Assembly (NCBI GenBank): GCA_009746045.1 | Contig: RPFO01000436.1 | Span: 1,665,351-1,729,350 of the forward strand | Direction of reading: 5' to 3' | DNA length: 64,000 bases | DNA from: Mesostigma viride | Taxonomy: Eukaryota; Streptophyta; Mesostigmatophyceae; Mesostigmatales; Mesostigmataceae | The notes under the pieces: model-generated | The model's input: the letters and a program-made list of their open reading frames with translations, nothing else | Told to the model about the DNA's origin: nothing | Database searches by the model: none | Shown: positions 50,243 to 61,310 of the stretch, in pieces | How the letters are laid out: each line of letters opens with the position of its first letter | How positions within the stretch are numbered: the first letter of the stretch is position 1 | Translations under genes and position numbers: made by a program

Positions 50243-50802
50243 AGATGGCTTGATGGCGACGATCCGCAAGATGGTCGGCCCCGCAGTCACGTCAAGAGTG
50301 TCGGTCAGCTGCGTGCGGAGAAAGACGAACTGCCCCGGACGAAAATGCAGCTGACGGGCCATGTAAGCGCCCCCCCGGCGCTGAGCGTAGCGCAGGGTAT
50401 CTCGGTGCTGGGCGATGAACAAGTTGTTCATGGCGATGGGCATAACCTTGCGGAAAGTAGCCGCCCGTGCGGTCACCTCAGCCAGAAACTGACTGGCGTT
50501 GTCAAACGCCATAGGGGTGGGGTGTGCACTCTGCGCCTCCGTGGGGAGCAAGGGTGCGCGCCCAAACAACAGGAAATACGGGGAGAAACAGGCGAGCGAC
50601 TCCTGGGGTGACATTCGGTAACCCATGGCTATCCACGCCAGTTCACGATCCCACATAGTGAATGATGCTGACTGCAGGCTCCACTTGCGCAAAGCCTGCT
50701 TGACAGTCTGCACCAATCTCTCAGCCAAACCATTGGCCTGAGGATGCTCGCGAGAAGTGCGACGGTGATCAATGAGACATGCATCCAACAATTCCTGAAA
50801 TT
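50243..50802 (-). CDS. Integrase C-terminal part (catalytic Glu and tail)
   Basis: Continuation of the integrase in a shifted frame. It starts with the ELLDACLIDHRRTS block and the catalytic Glu in HPQANGLAERLVQ, then a conserved tail (YMARQLHFRPGQFVFLR, the GPY/F-like region) and ends close to the PHD frame. The break from the preceding frame coincides with a G5 run (plus-strand CCCCC 50803-50807), where one additional G would restore continuity. Confidence 0.88.
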
Positions 50803-53489
50803 CCCCCGAAACTCCCCGCCCTGGTCGGTGACCACCTCCGCGGGGGCGCCAAACCTGGCGATGATGTCGGCGAAGTGCTTGGCGGTGGTGGCGGCCTGCT
50901 TGTCAGCAATGGGGATGAGCTCGACCCACTTGCTAAAACTTTCGACACACACCATGACATACTTGTGGCCATCTGCACTTTCATCAAAGGGCCCACACAG
51001 GTCTACGTGCCAGCGGTAGAAGAGCCCTCTGATGGGTAGGCTCATCAATTCTTTCGCATCGTGGTCCACATTGAACCTGGCCTTCACCCGGGCACACTGC
51101 GCGCAGCGAGCGACGACCTGCGCGACTGTGGCACGCATGCCGTTCCACCAATAAGAGGCGCGCACTAGCGCCAAAGTGCGGTTACCACCCAGGTGGCCAT
51201 ACCGCTCATGGGCTTGCTGGACGATGGCGACCCGCTTGTGAGGCGGCGGCACCACCACTTTGCGCTTGCCGATCATTTTGTGGAGGACCCCGGCATCCCA
51301 CGAGTAGGTGACCGCCCTATGTTGCACCCTATTCAACTCAGCGTCACGCTGGGCTGAGGACCAATCAACAGGGGTTGGGGTGAGAGCTATCCCTTGGACC
51401 TGCTCCAACACACGCCCATCGAGCCACACATCACCCATGTTGCATTCCACTGTGAGATGGCCAACCAACACCACCTGGAGTGCTAGGTATCGTGCCAAGG
51501 TATTGTCAATGTCAAAGGACGGAGAATTACCTTCCTCCAACGCGAGGAGGCCAGCGGCAGGGGTGAAGGGAGAAGGGTGAACTGCATTGCAGCTTGCCGC
51601 AAAGTCTGCGACTGTATACTCGACTGCGCGCCAGTCTGCCTCGGCGTCGGCGTCAGCGAAGCCTGCAGCATTAACAAAAACCACAGACCCAGGCGAGCTC
51701 TCGGCCCCTAGGGCCCGCGCACCAGTGTTGTCAACAGTGGTTGGTAGAGCATACCTGGACAGGACGTCCGCGTTGGAGTGATCCACACCTGGCCGATGGA
51801 CGATTGTCAGGTGGTACTCCTGAATGATCATTGCCCACCGGGCCAGCTTACCCGTGAGTTTGTCGCTGGTCATCAACCACAATAAGGGCTGGTGATCAGT
51901 GACAAGTGTGAACACCCGCCCAAAGAGATATGGCCTGAAGTGCTTGATGGCCCACACAACGGCTAACGCTTCCCCCTCGTAGGAAGAGTACCGACTCTCG
52001 GCAGAGTTGTTACTCCGACTAGCGTACGCGATAACATGCTCGCGCCCCGCATCGTCCTTTTGTGCTAGCACAGCCCCTAGGCCTACCTTGGACCAATCGG
52101 TGTAAAGAATGAAGGGCAGAGCATAGTCGGGGGCGCGTAGGATAGGAGCGGCAGTCAGTTCCTGTTTGATGGTATCGATGGCTCGCTGCTGAGCCGGACC
52201 CCACGCCCAGACATTGCCCTTCTTCAACAACTCAGTCAGGGGTTTGACTTTGGTGCTGAAATTCTGAATATATCCTCGATAATAGCCAGCTAGCCCGAGA
52301 TACGCGCGCACCCCCGAGATGTCGATGGGCACTGCGGCGTTGCTGATGGCTTCCACTTTGGCTGCCTCAGGGGTCCGGCCACCTGGTACAATCTGATGGC
52401 CAAGAAACCCTATGGTCTGTTGGGCGAACTTGCACTTTTCAGGGTGCAGCCGCAGGTTGGCCTTATCTAGGGCGATCCGAACCTGATCGAGGTGAGCTAA
52501 GTGCTGGTCAAATGTCTCGCTAAAGACAATGACATCGTCTATGTAGCAGGCTGCAAATGGCAACCCTGCCAGCACCTGGTCCATGGCACGTTGGAACACC
52601 GCACTAGCGTTGCGATGTCCGAATGGCATGCGAACCCACTCGTACAGACGGGTCCCACCCCAAAAGGCCAGCTTGCGCTGATCTGCCTCTACGACCTTGA
52701 TCTGATGGAAGCCGCTACGCAAATCTAGCGACGACACATACTTGACCTGGGGAGATATTTTATCCAAAACATCATCGACCCGAGGCATGGGGTACCTATC
52801 AACAGGAGTGTGCGCGTTCAGCTGACGCAGGTCAGTGGCCATGCGCATACCTGTCCACTCGCCTGTGATGGTATCCTTCTTGGGTGCGACCACCGTGGCA
52901 GCTGCATAACTGGAGGATGAAGCGCGGATGATCCCAGCTGCCTCTAGCTCTCGACAGTTAGCATCTACGAATTCCAGCTCAGCCAAGCTCAGCCTATGCT
53001 GCCGCCTGAATAAGGGCTGATCCGTATCTAGTGGGACCCCCATGCAGCCCCCGTTGTAGCACCCTAGTTCTTCACTGCTGAAAGCGAATACTGAGCGTGC
53101 AGAATGCAACCAGTGCTCCATAGCCTTGCGTTGCGTGGCGGTGAGGTGCTCACCTATGGCCCATATGTGAGAGGCAGCAGGATCTGCGACTGCGGCACTC
53201 CTACTGTCGAGACAAGGCCCCCGGACAGCGGCATCGTGGAAAAGGGAAAATGCGGCTACACCGGGTGTGACGCTCACCTGCTGAATGGCACGGACTGCGC
53301 GACCGACCGATTGCTGCAGGGTGGGCGCTCCAGCGAACACCGTGCTGGACAACAAGGACGTCATGAGGATAACGCTCCATAGTTGAAGCAGCCGCGATCT
53401 CCATGGCGACCCAGTGCCGCCGGACGCTGTTGGCCGGACACCAGCCGCGTGGGCACTGACAGGCGGTGGCGGTGTGGGGATATCTCCCC
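50803..53489 (-). CDS. Reverse transcriptase, RNase H and integrase core
   Basis: Part of a long frame open from about 53977 to 50629. After the methyltransferase end come a Pro-rich linker and a hydrophobic stretch (about 53390-53330, LWSVILMTSLLSSTVFAG), then the RT. RT motifs are MRMATDLRQLN, YVSSLDLRSGFHQI, LYEWVRMPFG and the catalytic YIDD at about 52537-52548. RNase H has LYTDWSKVGLG (Asp), YEGEAL (Glu) and VTDHQPL (Asp). Integrase has an HHCC zinc site (HERYGHLGG...CAQCARVK) and two catalytic Asp residues, WHVDLCGPF and VVTDQGGEF; the Glu is in the next frame. These are Ty3/gypsy hallmarks. The frame has no stop in about 1,100 codons, so it has been under recent selection. Confidence 0.95.
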
Positions 53490-54490
53490 CACCCTGGCGC
53501 ACTTGCATTGCGGCCCGCAGAACATACCCAACCTGGAAGGCTGACATGGCTTGCCCAACGAGAGACCACCTAGTGGCCTCTAAAACCCCCTCAGCGGCGG
53601 ACGCCCCCACATGGAACCCCATGCTCACCTCCCGAAACTCAGCGGGCGGCTGCACCAACAAACCCGTACCGGTGTCCCATACCAAACCCTTGCCCCGGTC
53701 CCTGTAGGCCGATGACCCCTGGTAACTAACCAAGGTGGGAAGAGCGCACATAGGCTTACCTACGTGATTGACGGGTGCGTAAGGGTGCCGATCGGCGACA
53801 TCTACACGCTGCGTGACCAAATGTGGTGGCAGCGCCACCTCCGCGGGCATGCCGTCGTGCTGTCGTGTGATCGCATCTACCACTGCCTGGATGGTGGTGG
53901 TGAGTGCAAGGTTGGTCCAGAATGCGCGGTACCTGTGGGTGAGCCCGCCCAATCCTGCATTGTCGCACGTGACTGGGCCCCTAAGATGTCCACGATCTGG
54001 GCCCAGTCCTTCCTCACTACCTCGTGAGGGCTGTCGTCGGCCACCACGTTCTCAAAAAGATACGCTAGTGGCTGGTCCTGCAGCTGCTGCAAGAGTCCAA
54101 CGACTCGAAGCAGATCCCAAAACAACCCGCTCCTAGGATCCGCAAGCCCGCGTCCTACGCCGGCCTGACTCAACCCTTGACATTCCCAGCCCGCGAGGAC
54201 GAGGTCTATCCTCTTGTGCCGCCTCAAAAGGCCTCGCACATGAACCTCCCCAATAGCACGGATATCCTGAGGGCACTCCCCAAACGGATCTGTCCACGCA
54301 GACGGAGGAACTGAGATGGATACAGGGCAGACAGCTGGGCACAGTGATGCCTATACACTGCCCGAGCGGTAGGAGACGGCTCTACGGCGATCAACGTGTG
54401 GCACGTACCGCCTGCAGCGAGAAAGCCAGCCAGCCCCCCTCCCATCCCAGCAAACAATTCTAGCAATACAACCCCTCGGACAAGACCCGC
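53490..54490 (-). CDS. C5-cytosine DNA methyltransferase domain in the polyprotein
   Basis: Motifs occur in canonical order over three frames. Motif I is LLELFAGMGGGLAGFLAAG (SAM binding) and motif II IAVEPSPTARAVY, in frame a (54490-54282). Motif III DIRAIGEVH, motif IV LVLAGWECQGLSQAG with the catalytic Cys, and motif VI FENV are in frame b (54277-53982). Motif VIII THRYRAFWTNL, then a target-recognition stretch, PTLVSYQGSS (IX) and a C-terminal RWSLVGQAMSAFQVGY (X) are in frame c, continuous with the RT. The usual Pro before the catalytic Cys is Glu (WEC). The HRxRxFWxNL form of motif VIII recalls DNMT3-like enzymes. Order is not the permuted DRM order. Both internal frame changes lie by G4 runs and would each be closed by one added G. 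Confidence 0.9.
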
Positions 54491-55841
54491 GACTCTGCCA
54501 CAACATCGGCACAGAAGTTACCTTCGTTGTCGCGACAGCCACTTGGGACTGCGATTGCCGCGGGAGATGAGAGAGTTGTTGCTGCCGCACCGCGTTGGTG
54601 ACGTGCTGACGCAAAAGGGCCTGCCGCGCTTGCGGCTGCTGTCGCGCCGCCCACGTGCTGTGCAATGAGGCCCGTCCCACCAGCGCTGTTGGGATGCACG
54701 GCCGATGCTTATCACGCACAGCCCCCCCAGCTGCCGTGACCTCCCCCATCCGTACCTCCACCACCGCGTCGTGCGAGCCAGCCTCGACCCGGTTGACCGT
54801 CGAGACACGCACTGCCCCAGTGTCCGAGCTGTAGCAGCTCACCGGGATGCTTGCTTGGCGCATGGCGTCACCGTCTCTGTCAACGATGTACACCGCGCGG
54901 CCTTCCCACATGCGTACCTCGAGCCGCATGGGAAACATGACCTCCATGCCGACCAGCACGTCATACGATGACTGCTCGGTCACAAGGGCATTCACAGGGA
55001 TGCAGGCCATGTCGGATGGCCTGAGCGGGTTGAGGATGACCATTACCTGGACCGCAGTCATGGCAAAGGGTTTAGCGGCAGGGCCCTGCCAGCCCGCCAC
55101 GGACACATGACTGTCCCGCAGCCCGCCATTCTCCCTGGTTAGGTTGAGCAACTGGGCCAGCCGAGCACTGATAACGAGTGGCTGGGCCCCGCTGTCCAGT
55201 TTCACGACCAATTCATGGTCAGTACTGTAGACCACGTTGCTCAGGGGCTCCCCGTGCCCCTGCGCCTGAAACGCCATTGCTGGCTCGCCATCCGGATATG
55301 AGGTGACAGTGGGTGCCCTAGGCACTACGCACGCCCGCTGCGCGTTGTCCAAGACACCATGAGCGACATGACCCACGATTACCGAAGCCGATGCAGGGCG
55401 ATGCCCGACAAATGTGGCTGTCTCAGCGTTGTGCAACCTACGGGCGTCCATTGTGTCAGCGTACCGCTGTACCTCTGACGCATGCGACCCGAGCACCTCC
55501 ACGGCCCGCTGACCGAACCACTCGACCACTTGCCGGGGAGTGTATGCAGGCGTGTCCACGACCGATGGCATAGGGTATAATGGCAACAACCTGCGCCGCT
55601 GCTCTGCCCCAGCAGGATTGTCGTGTTCCAGGGTGGAGCCGGTCCGAGCGGGAGCCATGCGAAAGGACTGAGGCAACTGCCCCACAGTCTCACTTGGCTG
55701 CCCCACCTGAAACGACGGTGGTGCACGTGCTTGCTTCCCGCGCGCGCCAACTGCGTGGATGTCCAACGCCATCACGTCGGCTGGCCGCCAGAATTCCTCG
55801 TCCCTGTATTGAACCTGCGATCCCCCATCCTCCCTTTCACG
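54490..55841 (-). CDS. Retroviral-type aspartic protease region
   Basis: Open frame with a single protease active site, VVKLDSGAQPLVISARLA at about residues 235-252 of the frame starting at 55934, and the second conserved element SYDVLVGMEVMFPM about 90 residues later. The N-terminal part (YRDEEFWRPADVMALDIHAVG onwards) has no recognised domain. After the protease comes a basic Gln/Arg-rich linker leading to the methyltransferase, with a frame change near 54490. This is the only frame change that one added G does not simply close; it needs a net shift of the opposite sign. Confidence 0.85.
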
Positions 55842-55847
55842 CCCCCC

Positions 55848-56075
55848 GCCTCGCCCGTCGGCTGAATGATGACCACCCCCGCGTCCACCTTCTTGTCCTC
55901 CACGTCCGCAAAGTGCACCCCCGGCGCTGGGCACTGCCCCGCCAGATGGGTGCGGACCGTTGCCGGGTGTGACTTCTTACACGCCTTGGGACAATCACGT
56001 TTGATGTGCCCATCCTGACCGCACAGGAAGCAGCCCGATTTGCGCGCATCCGTCCTACCCGTCTGTGAGGACGTG
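55848..56075 (-). CDS. Nucleocapsid CCHC zinc knuckle
   Basis: CFLCGQDGHIKRDC is a C-x2-C-x4-H-x4-C knuckle, which binds genomic RNA in Gag proteins. It lies in the -1 frame relative to gag, reached at a G7 run (plus-strand C7, 56076-56082). It leaves that frame at a G6 run (55842-55847). Either a programmed -1 shift or a missing G could explain the first change. Confidence 0.85.
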
Positions 56076-56082
56076 CCCCCCC

Positions 56083-57750
56083 AGCTCGCGTCGGCGGAGC
56101 GGCAGCGTCCTTGTTGCCGCCAGCGGCGTTACCCTGGGTTGCATCATGCGATGAGGCGTTGCGAGACCCCCCTTGGTTCCTGCTAGCACCGTGGCCGCCT
56201 TGCGGGCGCGCTTGTCTTGTGGCAGACGACTCACCCGACTTGGCCTTGGTCAGCGCGTCGACCTTGGCCTGCAGCTCGGCCACCACCGTGCTTACCGAGA
56301 TCCGGCCTTGCGCGTGTCGTCGCATCATGGCCCTGACCTCAATGCACAGTGACCGCAATCGCCACGGCTGGCCGTTGGGCGGCGTGGGCAGCTCCATCTC
56401 CTTGGAGCCTAGCGCTTGCAGCCATTTCTGACACGCCAGCTTTTCGGACCAGTCCTCCACTTCGCCGGCGAACTCCATGAGGCGCTCGTAAGATTGCTCC
56501 GGGGTTTCACCCTCGGCTATCTTGAAACTGCGCCACTCACGCTCTGCCTTGATGGTCTCCACCGGGTATTCCTGGCGAAGGAGGCCCCACAGTTCCTCGG
56601 CAGGGTCGACACCATACATGATGTTGTCATAGTCGGGCTGGCCACGCCCGTCGAAGCCGAACCACACGTCCGTGTGACGCGTGTACAGCGAGACCTCTCT
56701 CCACTGCTCCACCAGCCTAGCCACTCGCCTCAGCGTAAGGCCGTGAAAGAAGAAATGCATGTTGTTCATGACAAACTCATGCATTACAGCGCCTTGCGTA
56801 GTCATGTATTGCAGATCAATCCATGACTTGTACGCGTTGTAGGCCTGCGCCAGCGTGGCCAGATTGCCGGTTGTGGAGAACTTCTCGCGCATGTCCACCC
56901 GTGGTAGGGTGGGCATCTTCGCGCCTTCAGGTATGAGGCGCACCCTTTGCGGGTACTGCACCCCATCGGCATCCTCCGGCGGTCGCTGAGCTGCGCGTCC
57001 CTGCGCCAGCGTGCTTGGGCGTGCTGCCTCCCGTACTCGGAAAGCCAGCGGCGTGGTTATGTCCTCCATGGGCGGAATGCGCCCGATTGGCACACTTGAC
57101 CACCGTGCAGTCGACCCGCCGGTCAGCGCCCCACCGCCTCGCCCAAACGGAATTGAGACCCCGCCTGGCAGCATGCGTCCTGGTGCACCCCTGCGTGGGT
57201 CCATCGCGCGCGCCAGCCCTGCCCCGTTCTCCTCGTGCAATCCGTCTCGAGCTTGATCGAAAGGCAGGCGCCTGGGCGCCAGCGTATACTCGCCCCGTGG
57301 CTGACCATCCGCCTCACCAAGCAAGTCGTGTTGGGTTAGCGACCCAGCCAAAACCCCCGGTTCCATCGGAGCCCTTCCCGCCGCATTACCTGAGGTTGGC
57401 GGCTGGTCCCGCTCCCTCGGCTCCGCGGCAACACCACTTGGGCCCGGCATCGATGCCTGCCCGTCCCATGGTGTGGACTGCAGATGACGACCCTCTACGG
57501 CCACCAATCTGTCGGTCACTTCCCGCATCTGCAGCGCCAGTTGCTGCTGCAACTGTTGCGACTGTTGCTGCATCTGCGCTTGCATCTGCGCGAACAGCGC
57601 CACCATACTCAGCGGCGCTTCTTGGTCGCGACTCTCACCCACTGCGGGTACGGCGGGAGGAATTCCGCCATTCGACCCCGGAGCGGACGTGTTGGCATCT
57701 GCTCTATTTGCATCCGCCATGGCTCGAGTCTGCGCTCGCGTCAGTGGCAT
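56083..57750 (-). CDS. Gag structural protein
   Basis: Start chosen at 57750 (MPLTRAQTRAMADANRA), because the upstream residues are Cys/Trp-rich and atypical; an ATG at 57720 is also possible. A Gln-rich coiled coil (QMQAQMQQQSQQLQQQLAL) occupies about residues 55-80, followed by a Pro/Gly/Arg-rich linker. The capsid-like domain lies at about 290-450, with the retrotransposon-gag pattern (WREVSLYTRHTDVWFGFD, EYPVETIKAEREWRSFKIAEGE, SYERLMEFAGEVEDW, CQKWLQALG). A basic Gly/Asn/Arg tail leads to the knuckle. Confidence 0.85.
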
Positions 57751-57985
57751 GCACCAGCTGACCGATGGGCAAAACAAGAACCAACAAGCCTAGGTTAGCC
57801 TGCCAGAAAAAGACAAGAGCCAGCAAATTCTGGCTAGTTCTATTTTCTTAAAATCTGTCTCAAGACACTTCCTTTACAAACTGTCAGCCAGGCCGTTCCC
57901 TGTACTGCTGATGGTTGATAAACACTAAAGCCAACGTCTTGGCTTCGAACAGGAGGAAGCAGACTACCGGGTAGTCTCTTCGAGT
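57751..57985 (-). other. Leader of the large element with a hairpin next to A1
   Basis: Between A1 and gag. A 7-bp stem with a 3-nt loop (AGACTACCGGGTAGTCT, 57961-57977) begins 9 nt inside A1, where a tRNA primer-binding site would normally lie. I saw no match to the usual TGGTATCAGAGC-type initiator-Met site. Confidence 0.6.
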
Positions 57986-59159
57986 AACGAAAGGAGAGTT
58001 CTCAGCCGAGGACAAGGAATTGTCCCTCGTGCCTGATGACCACCTTAATGCTTTTTCCTCCCCTGATATAGAACAATGTTTTCACAACACACACTTTGCA
58101 CAGTCTGATGATGAAGCCGCACATGCGGAATTTATTGAGAAAGTTAATACAATTACAACACGTTGATAGTCTCAATATCGATGCACTCCATGCTCACGAG
58201 CCCGCAGTTAGGCAGCGCTCCATGACATGCTACCGGCCTTGCTCCCAAGGAAAGGGAGAAACACGAAGGCCACTAACGAGAGACTCGAAGAGACTACACG
58301 CTACGTGAGAGTCCTCTTCGACTATGAATCAAACCATTCGTCATGCCACACGCATGACACACGCCACACTTGTCAGTCCAGCCAGGAATGCCAAAACTAT
58401 CTTGCTGCCTGAACCATGCAAACAGAAACCGCATTCCAGTTGCCGTCCTGGCTTACTACCACACATGCCAACAAAAACAGGAAGGCATCCCGACAAATCT
58501 AAATTGCTACCCTGTTGCCGATCTCATCTCCTAGAGGCTCCGGCATTTCTGTCCCTGGGAATGTCCGGCATTTAGTCACGACCACCAAGGTCGAAGCATA
58601 ATATCCTTCAAACAATCTGCACGCTCACACCTTGCGTGTGAGTGGCCCAGCAAACATTGCTTCTAATCTTTCCTTTCTAGAAGAAATCCCTTTGTAGGGC
58701 TGCCAGCGATTTCGCAGTCATTCCAGCGATCTGGCTCCGCACCGCAAATTGTCCTTTTCCATTTTCTGTCCAGTCCTCATAACGTTGACCCGCTATTCTA
58801 CACCACAAAGACACCTGGCCTGTCAATAGCCTCGGCGCTGTTGAAGTCCAGCAGTCCAGCTCCAGCTCCAGCTCCAGCTCCAGCTCCAGCTCCAGCTGTC
58901 CACTATAACTCGCGTATGATCCTCTCGACGCTGCGCACTTGTGCTGCCGTCCGCTCAAGTGCGTCAGTGCTGCGCGCCCAGCCGTGCCTGGCCCGGCGCG
59001 CGCGCACGTGCACTTTCGTCCGCTCTTATGCTGCAAGTGCTAGTGTCCCCCCCCCGGTCACTAGCCTTTGTCGAAAATGCGCAGAAAACAAATTCCTTGC
59101 GCACGTCACCGGTATTGTGCATAGTGGGTGCCCGGATGACATAGCTCGCGTCCGTGACA
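57986..59159 (-). repeat. Terminal block A1 of the large element
   Basis: 1174 bp, about 99% identical to 48562-49732. Differences include C for A in CTCCCCTGATAT, an extra TA after GTCCACTA, and one C in a C run. The outer end GTCCGTGACA abuts the TATA duplication. Confidence 0.92.
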
Positions 59160-59731
59160 TATATTGCGCAAGCATTCTTGGCTACCACGTATCCATTGCA
59201 GCACCGAGCGACCCGCCCGATCCCTGCAACTGGCTGTCCGCGACAGATCCCGGAGCTTGTGCATACCACCCCCCGCCGGGGCCCCCGTTTCCGGGGTTGG
59301 GGGGTGCATGGGTGGGGTCTTGACCCCCGCCCCCCCCCCCCCATTTTTTTTAGGGGGCCGGGGGGGGGGTTACGTCCCCCCCCCCCCAAATATAATAATA
59401 ATAATTATTATTATATTTTATATTCTCCCAGGCGGGAATTCTCCCGCGCTGCGAGGCGGGAATTCACCCGCGCTGTGAGTGCTGTCACTCAAGAACTCAA
59501 AAAGGGGTGCGGAGTGGTGGCCGCTCATCACCGAAGTTGCCTCCCTGGCCACTGCCGCTCACTGATCACCCCTCTGCAATTTTCATCCATGTCGGCCTCA
59601 AGGCCTGTCAGTCTTGTGAACAACGACGACTATGATCATGTGCTATCCTTATCCCTATTACACGTGCTATCCTTATTCCTGGTATTACATTCAGTTTGGT
59701 TTACACACTTGGCATAAATGTAGTGTCAGCT
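59160..59731. other. Low-complexity G/C runs and (TAA)n; no gene
   Basis: 59320-59395 has long C runs alternating with G runs, then a perfect (TAA)n/(TTA)n palindrome near 59390-59418 and a twice-repeated GGCGGGAATTC motif. Nothing coding was recognised. Confidence 0.6.
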
Positions 59732-60095
59732 TATTCTGATTTGGCACGCCGCAAAGGTGAAAACCAGTTGCGTTCAGTGCCGGTCAGCGGAAAACGCGGA
59801 AAACGCGATCTGCAAGTGAATCCGACCGGAATGGAACTGGGGACCTCTCGCACCAACTTTCGCTGACTATAGGACGGACGTTTCCGGACCCTAGCGCATC
59901 GCCAACTTACACCTACAGTCATCCGCAAAAGTCTCCTTTCCGGGGAGTGATGCAAGCCTTTCGGATTTGGTACTAGATAAATCATTCGAGATCTGTGTGT
60001 GTAGGAGTACTACACACGTGTCTGCACGCGAGACTTGTTCACTGTTCAGTCTCGCAACGTGAGACGGGCTGAACACGGCTGGAACCTTCTTTGTC
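59732..60095 (-). mobile_element. SINE copy 4
   Basis: Same family as at 11645. The tRNA-like core carries a change to GGAATGGAACT, which weakens its B box. It has a GTTCACTGTTCAG duplication in the hairpin. Confidence 0.75.
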
Positions 60096-60149
60096 ACCTT
60101 ATGTCTACCAATGATTGTCTCTTTTAGTCTAATATTTAAAATCTCCCGA

Positions 60150-60391
60150 CTGAGTAATGTAATTTAATTTAATTTTTAATTTTAAAAGGCAGCATGATCA
60201 TCAAAAGTTAATTAATCTTATGAGTCGCGCGGCCGGGTCCAACATGATCATTAAATAAAAATGTAGATTAAATTATAACATGACTCCGTTGGGAGATCAT
60301 GTAGCACATATTCCCTTGCTGGATGGATGGAGGTGGGCAGAGCCGCAAAACCGAACTAATATAACTCTACTAAGCTAATCTAATCTAGAAA
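60150..60391 (-). pseudogene. LINE 3' UTR fragment
   Basis: ATTAAATTATAACATGACTC, the CTCCGTTGGGAG hairpin and the adjoining TGTAGCACATATTCCC...TCTAGAAAA match the 3' UTR at 23140-23260 and 43730-43850. It is cut off before the coding region by the element starting at about 60392. A/T-rich direct repeats precede it. Confidence 0.7.
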
Positions 60392-61310
60392 ATGATCGAT
60401 CATGGTCAAGGTGCTCCTCCCATCACGACCTGGGCGGACATGCTTGCAACATATACCACCTCCACCACCTCCGCCGTCGCAGCCCAGCTCCAACGGCAGA
60501 CGCTTGACCTCCGCGAGGAGGCCGAGCTCGCCAAGCGCAGCCTCAACGTCATCGTCAAGAACTTCAACATGGAGGAAGGTGAGAATTCCGAGAAGCTTGC
60601 ACGTGCGTTTGAGAGCAAAATCCTTGCACGCATGGATGGGCCTCGATCCTTGGTGAGATTAAGCTGACCGCCCACCGCCTCCCCCGCGTGCGGGGTAAGG
60701 CCGGGGCGCCTCCGCTTCTTCTCATCTTTGAGAGCCCAGCGGACAAGATTTCGTTTCTCAGACGCCGCAAGCGGCTCGAGAACACTCCCTTCACCGTGGA
60801 CGACGACTTGACCCTGGCGCAGCAACAACGGCGACGGGAGCTATGGCCGACCTACCTCCAGCTCCGGCACACCAAGGCGGGGCAGCCGGTGTACTGGAAG
60901 GGGGCGGCCATCTACGTCGGCCACAAGCCCTGGCACGCGACCCCCTCGACCACCGCGGCCCCAGCGACTCCAGAAGCCCCAGCCTAGGGGAATACAGCAG
61001 CAGTAGTGTAGAATAGTTAGACAGTGGCCTTGTACATGCCCGCCTACTATAGGCACTATACCAGCTTAGGCCTAGCCTTTTTAATCATGTACATGTGTGC
61101 CTATGATGTGCCACACCCCAGATGATGCCTAGCTTTATGCAGTGCCCATGCAGGGAGTCACTCTCTGCTGAGAAGCCATGCCCTAGCTCTTGTATAGCCA
61201 TGATGATCTTCCCCCACATGGCATGCTCCCCCTTAGCTGGGCATAGCGTGATAGACCATGAGGGTGCAGGTGCCCTGGTGCACCTAATTAATTAAGGGGA
61301 TCGACGGTCC
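60392..61310 (+). pseudogene. Decayed LINE ORF1-like element, copy 2
   Basis: Better preserved than the copy at 8573. The frame from 60392 (TTWADMLATYTTSTTS, coiled coil QTLDLREEAELAKRSL, MEEGENSEKLARAFESKIL) shifts near 60660 into 60688-60987. That frame contains LLIFESPADKISFLRRRKRL and ends VYWKGAAIYVGHKPWHAT. The layout of an N-terminal helix, an RNA-binding-like middle and a basic C-terminal half resembles non-LTR ORF1 proteins. A single frame change separates the two halves. The 3' UTR continues to the TTAATTAAGG tail at about 61290. Confidence 0.55.

Larger units (their letters stand above)
48420..59159 (-). mobile_element. Ty3/gypsy-type retroelement with DNA methyltransferase, PHD finger and split direct repeats
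   Basis: In the element's own (minus-strand) direction: A1 59159-57986, leader, gag, CCHC knuckle, protease, C5-methyltransferase, RT, RNase H, DDE integrase, PHD finger, purine tract, B1 49873-49735, GC, A2 49732-48562, B2 48561-48420. TATA flanks both outer ends (48416-48419, 59160-59163), so these are true boundaries. The ends are TGTCACGG and ACGCGACA. A1 and A2 differ at only about six positions plus short indels in ~1170 bp, so it inserted recently. RT and integrase are of Ty3/gypsy type. Ordinary LTR elements have no split repeats; DIRS-like elements have them but use tyrosine recombinases. Confidence 0.92.

Noticed and set aside
48420-59159. Classification as a DIRS-like (tyrosine recombinase) element because of the split repeats
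   Set aside because: A DDE integrase with HHCC zinc site is present, 4-bp target duplications flank the element and no recombinase signature is seen.
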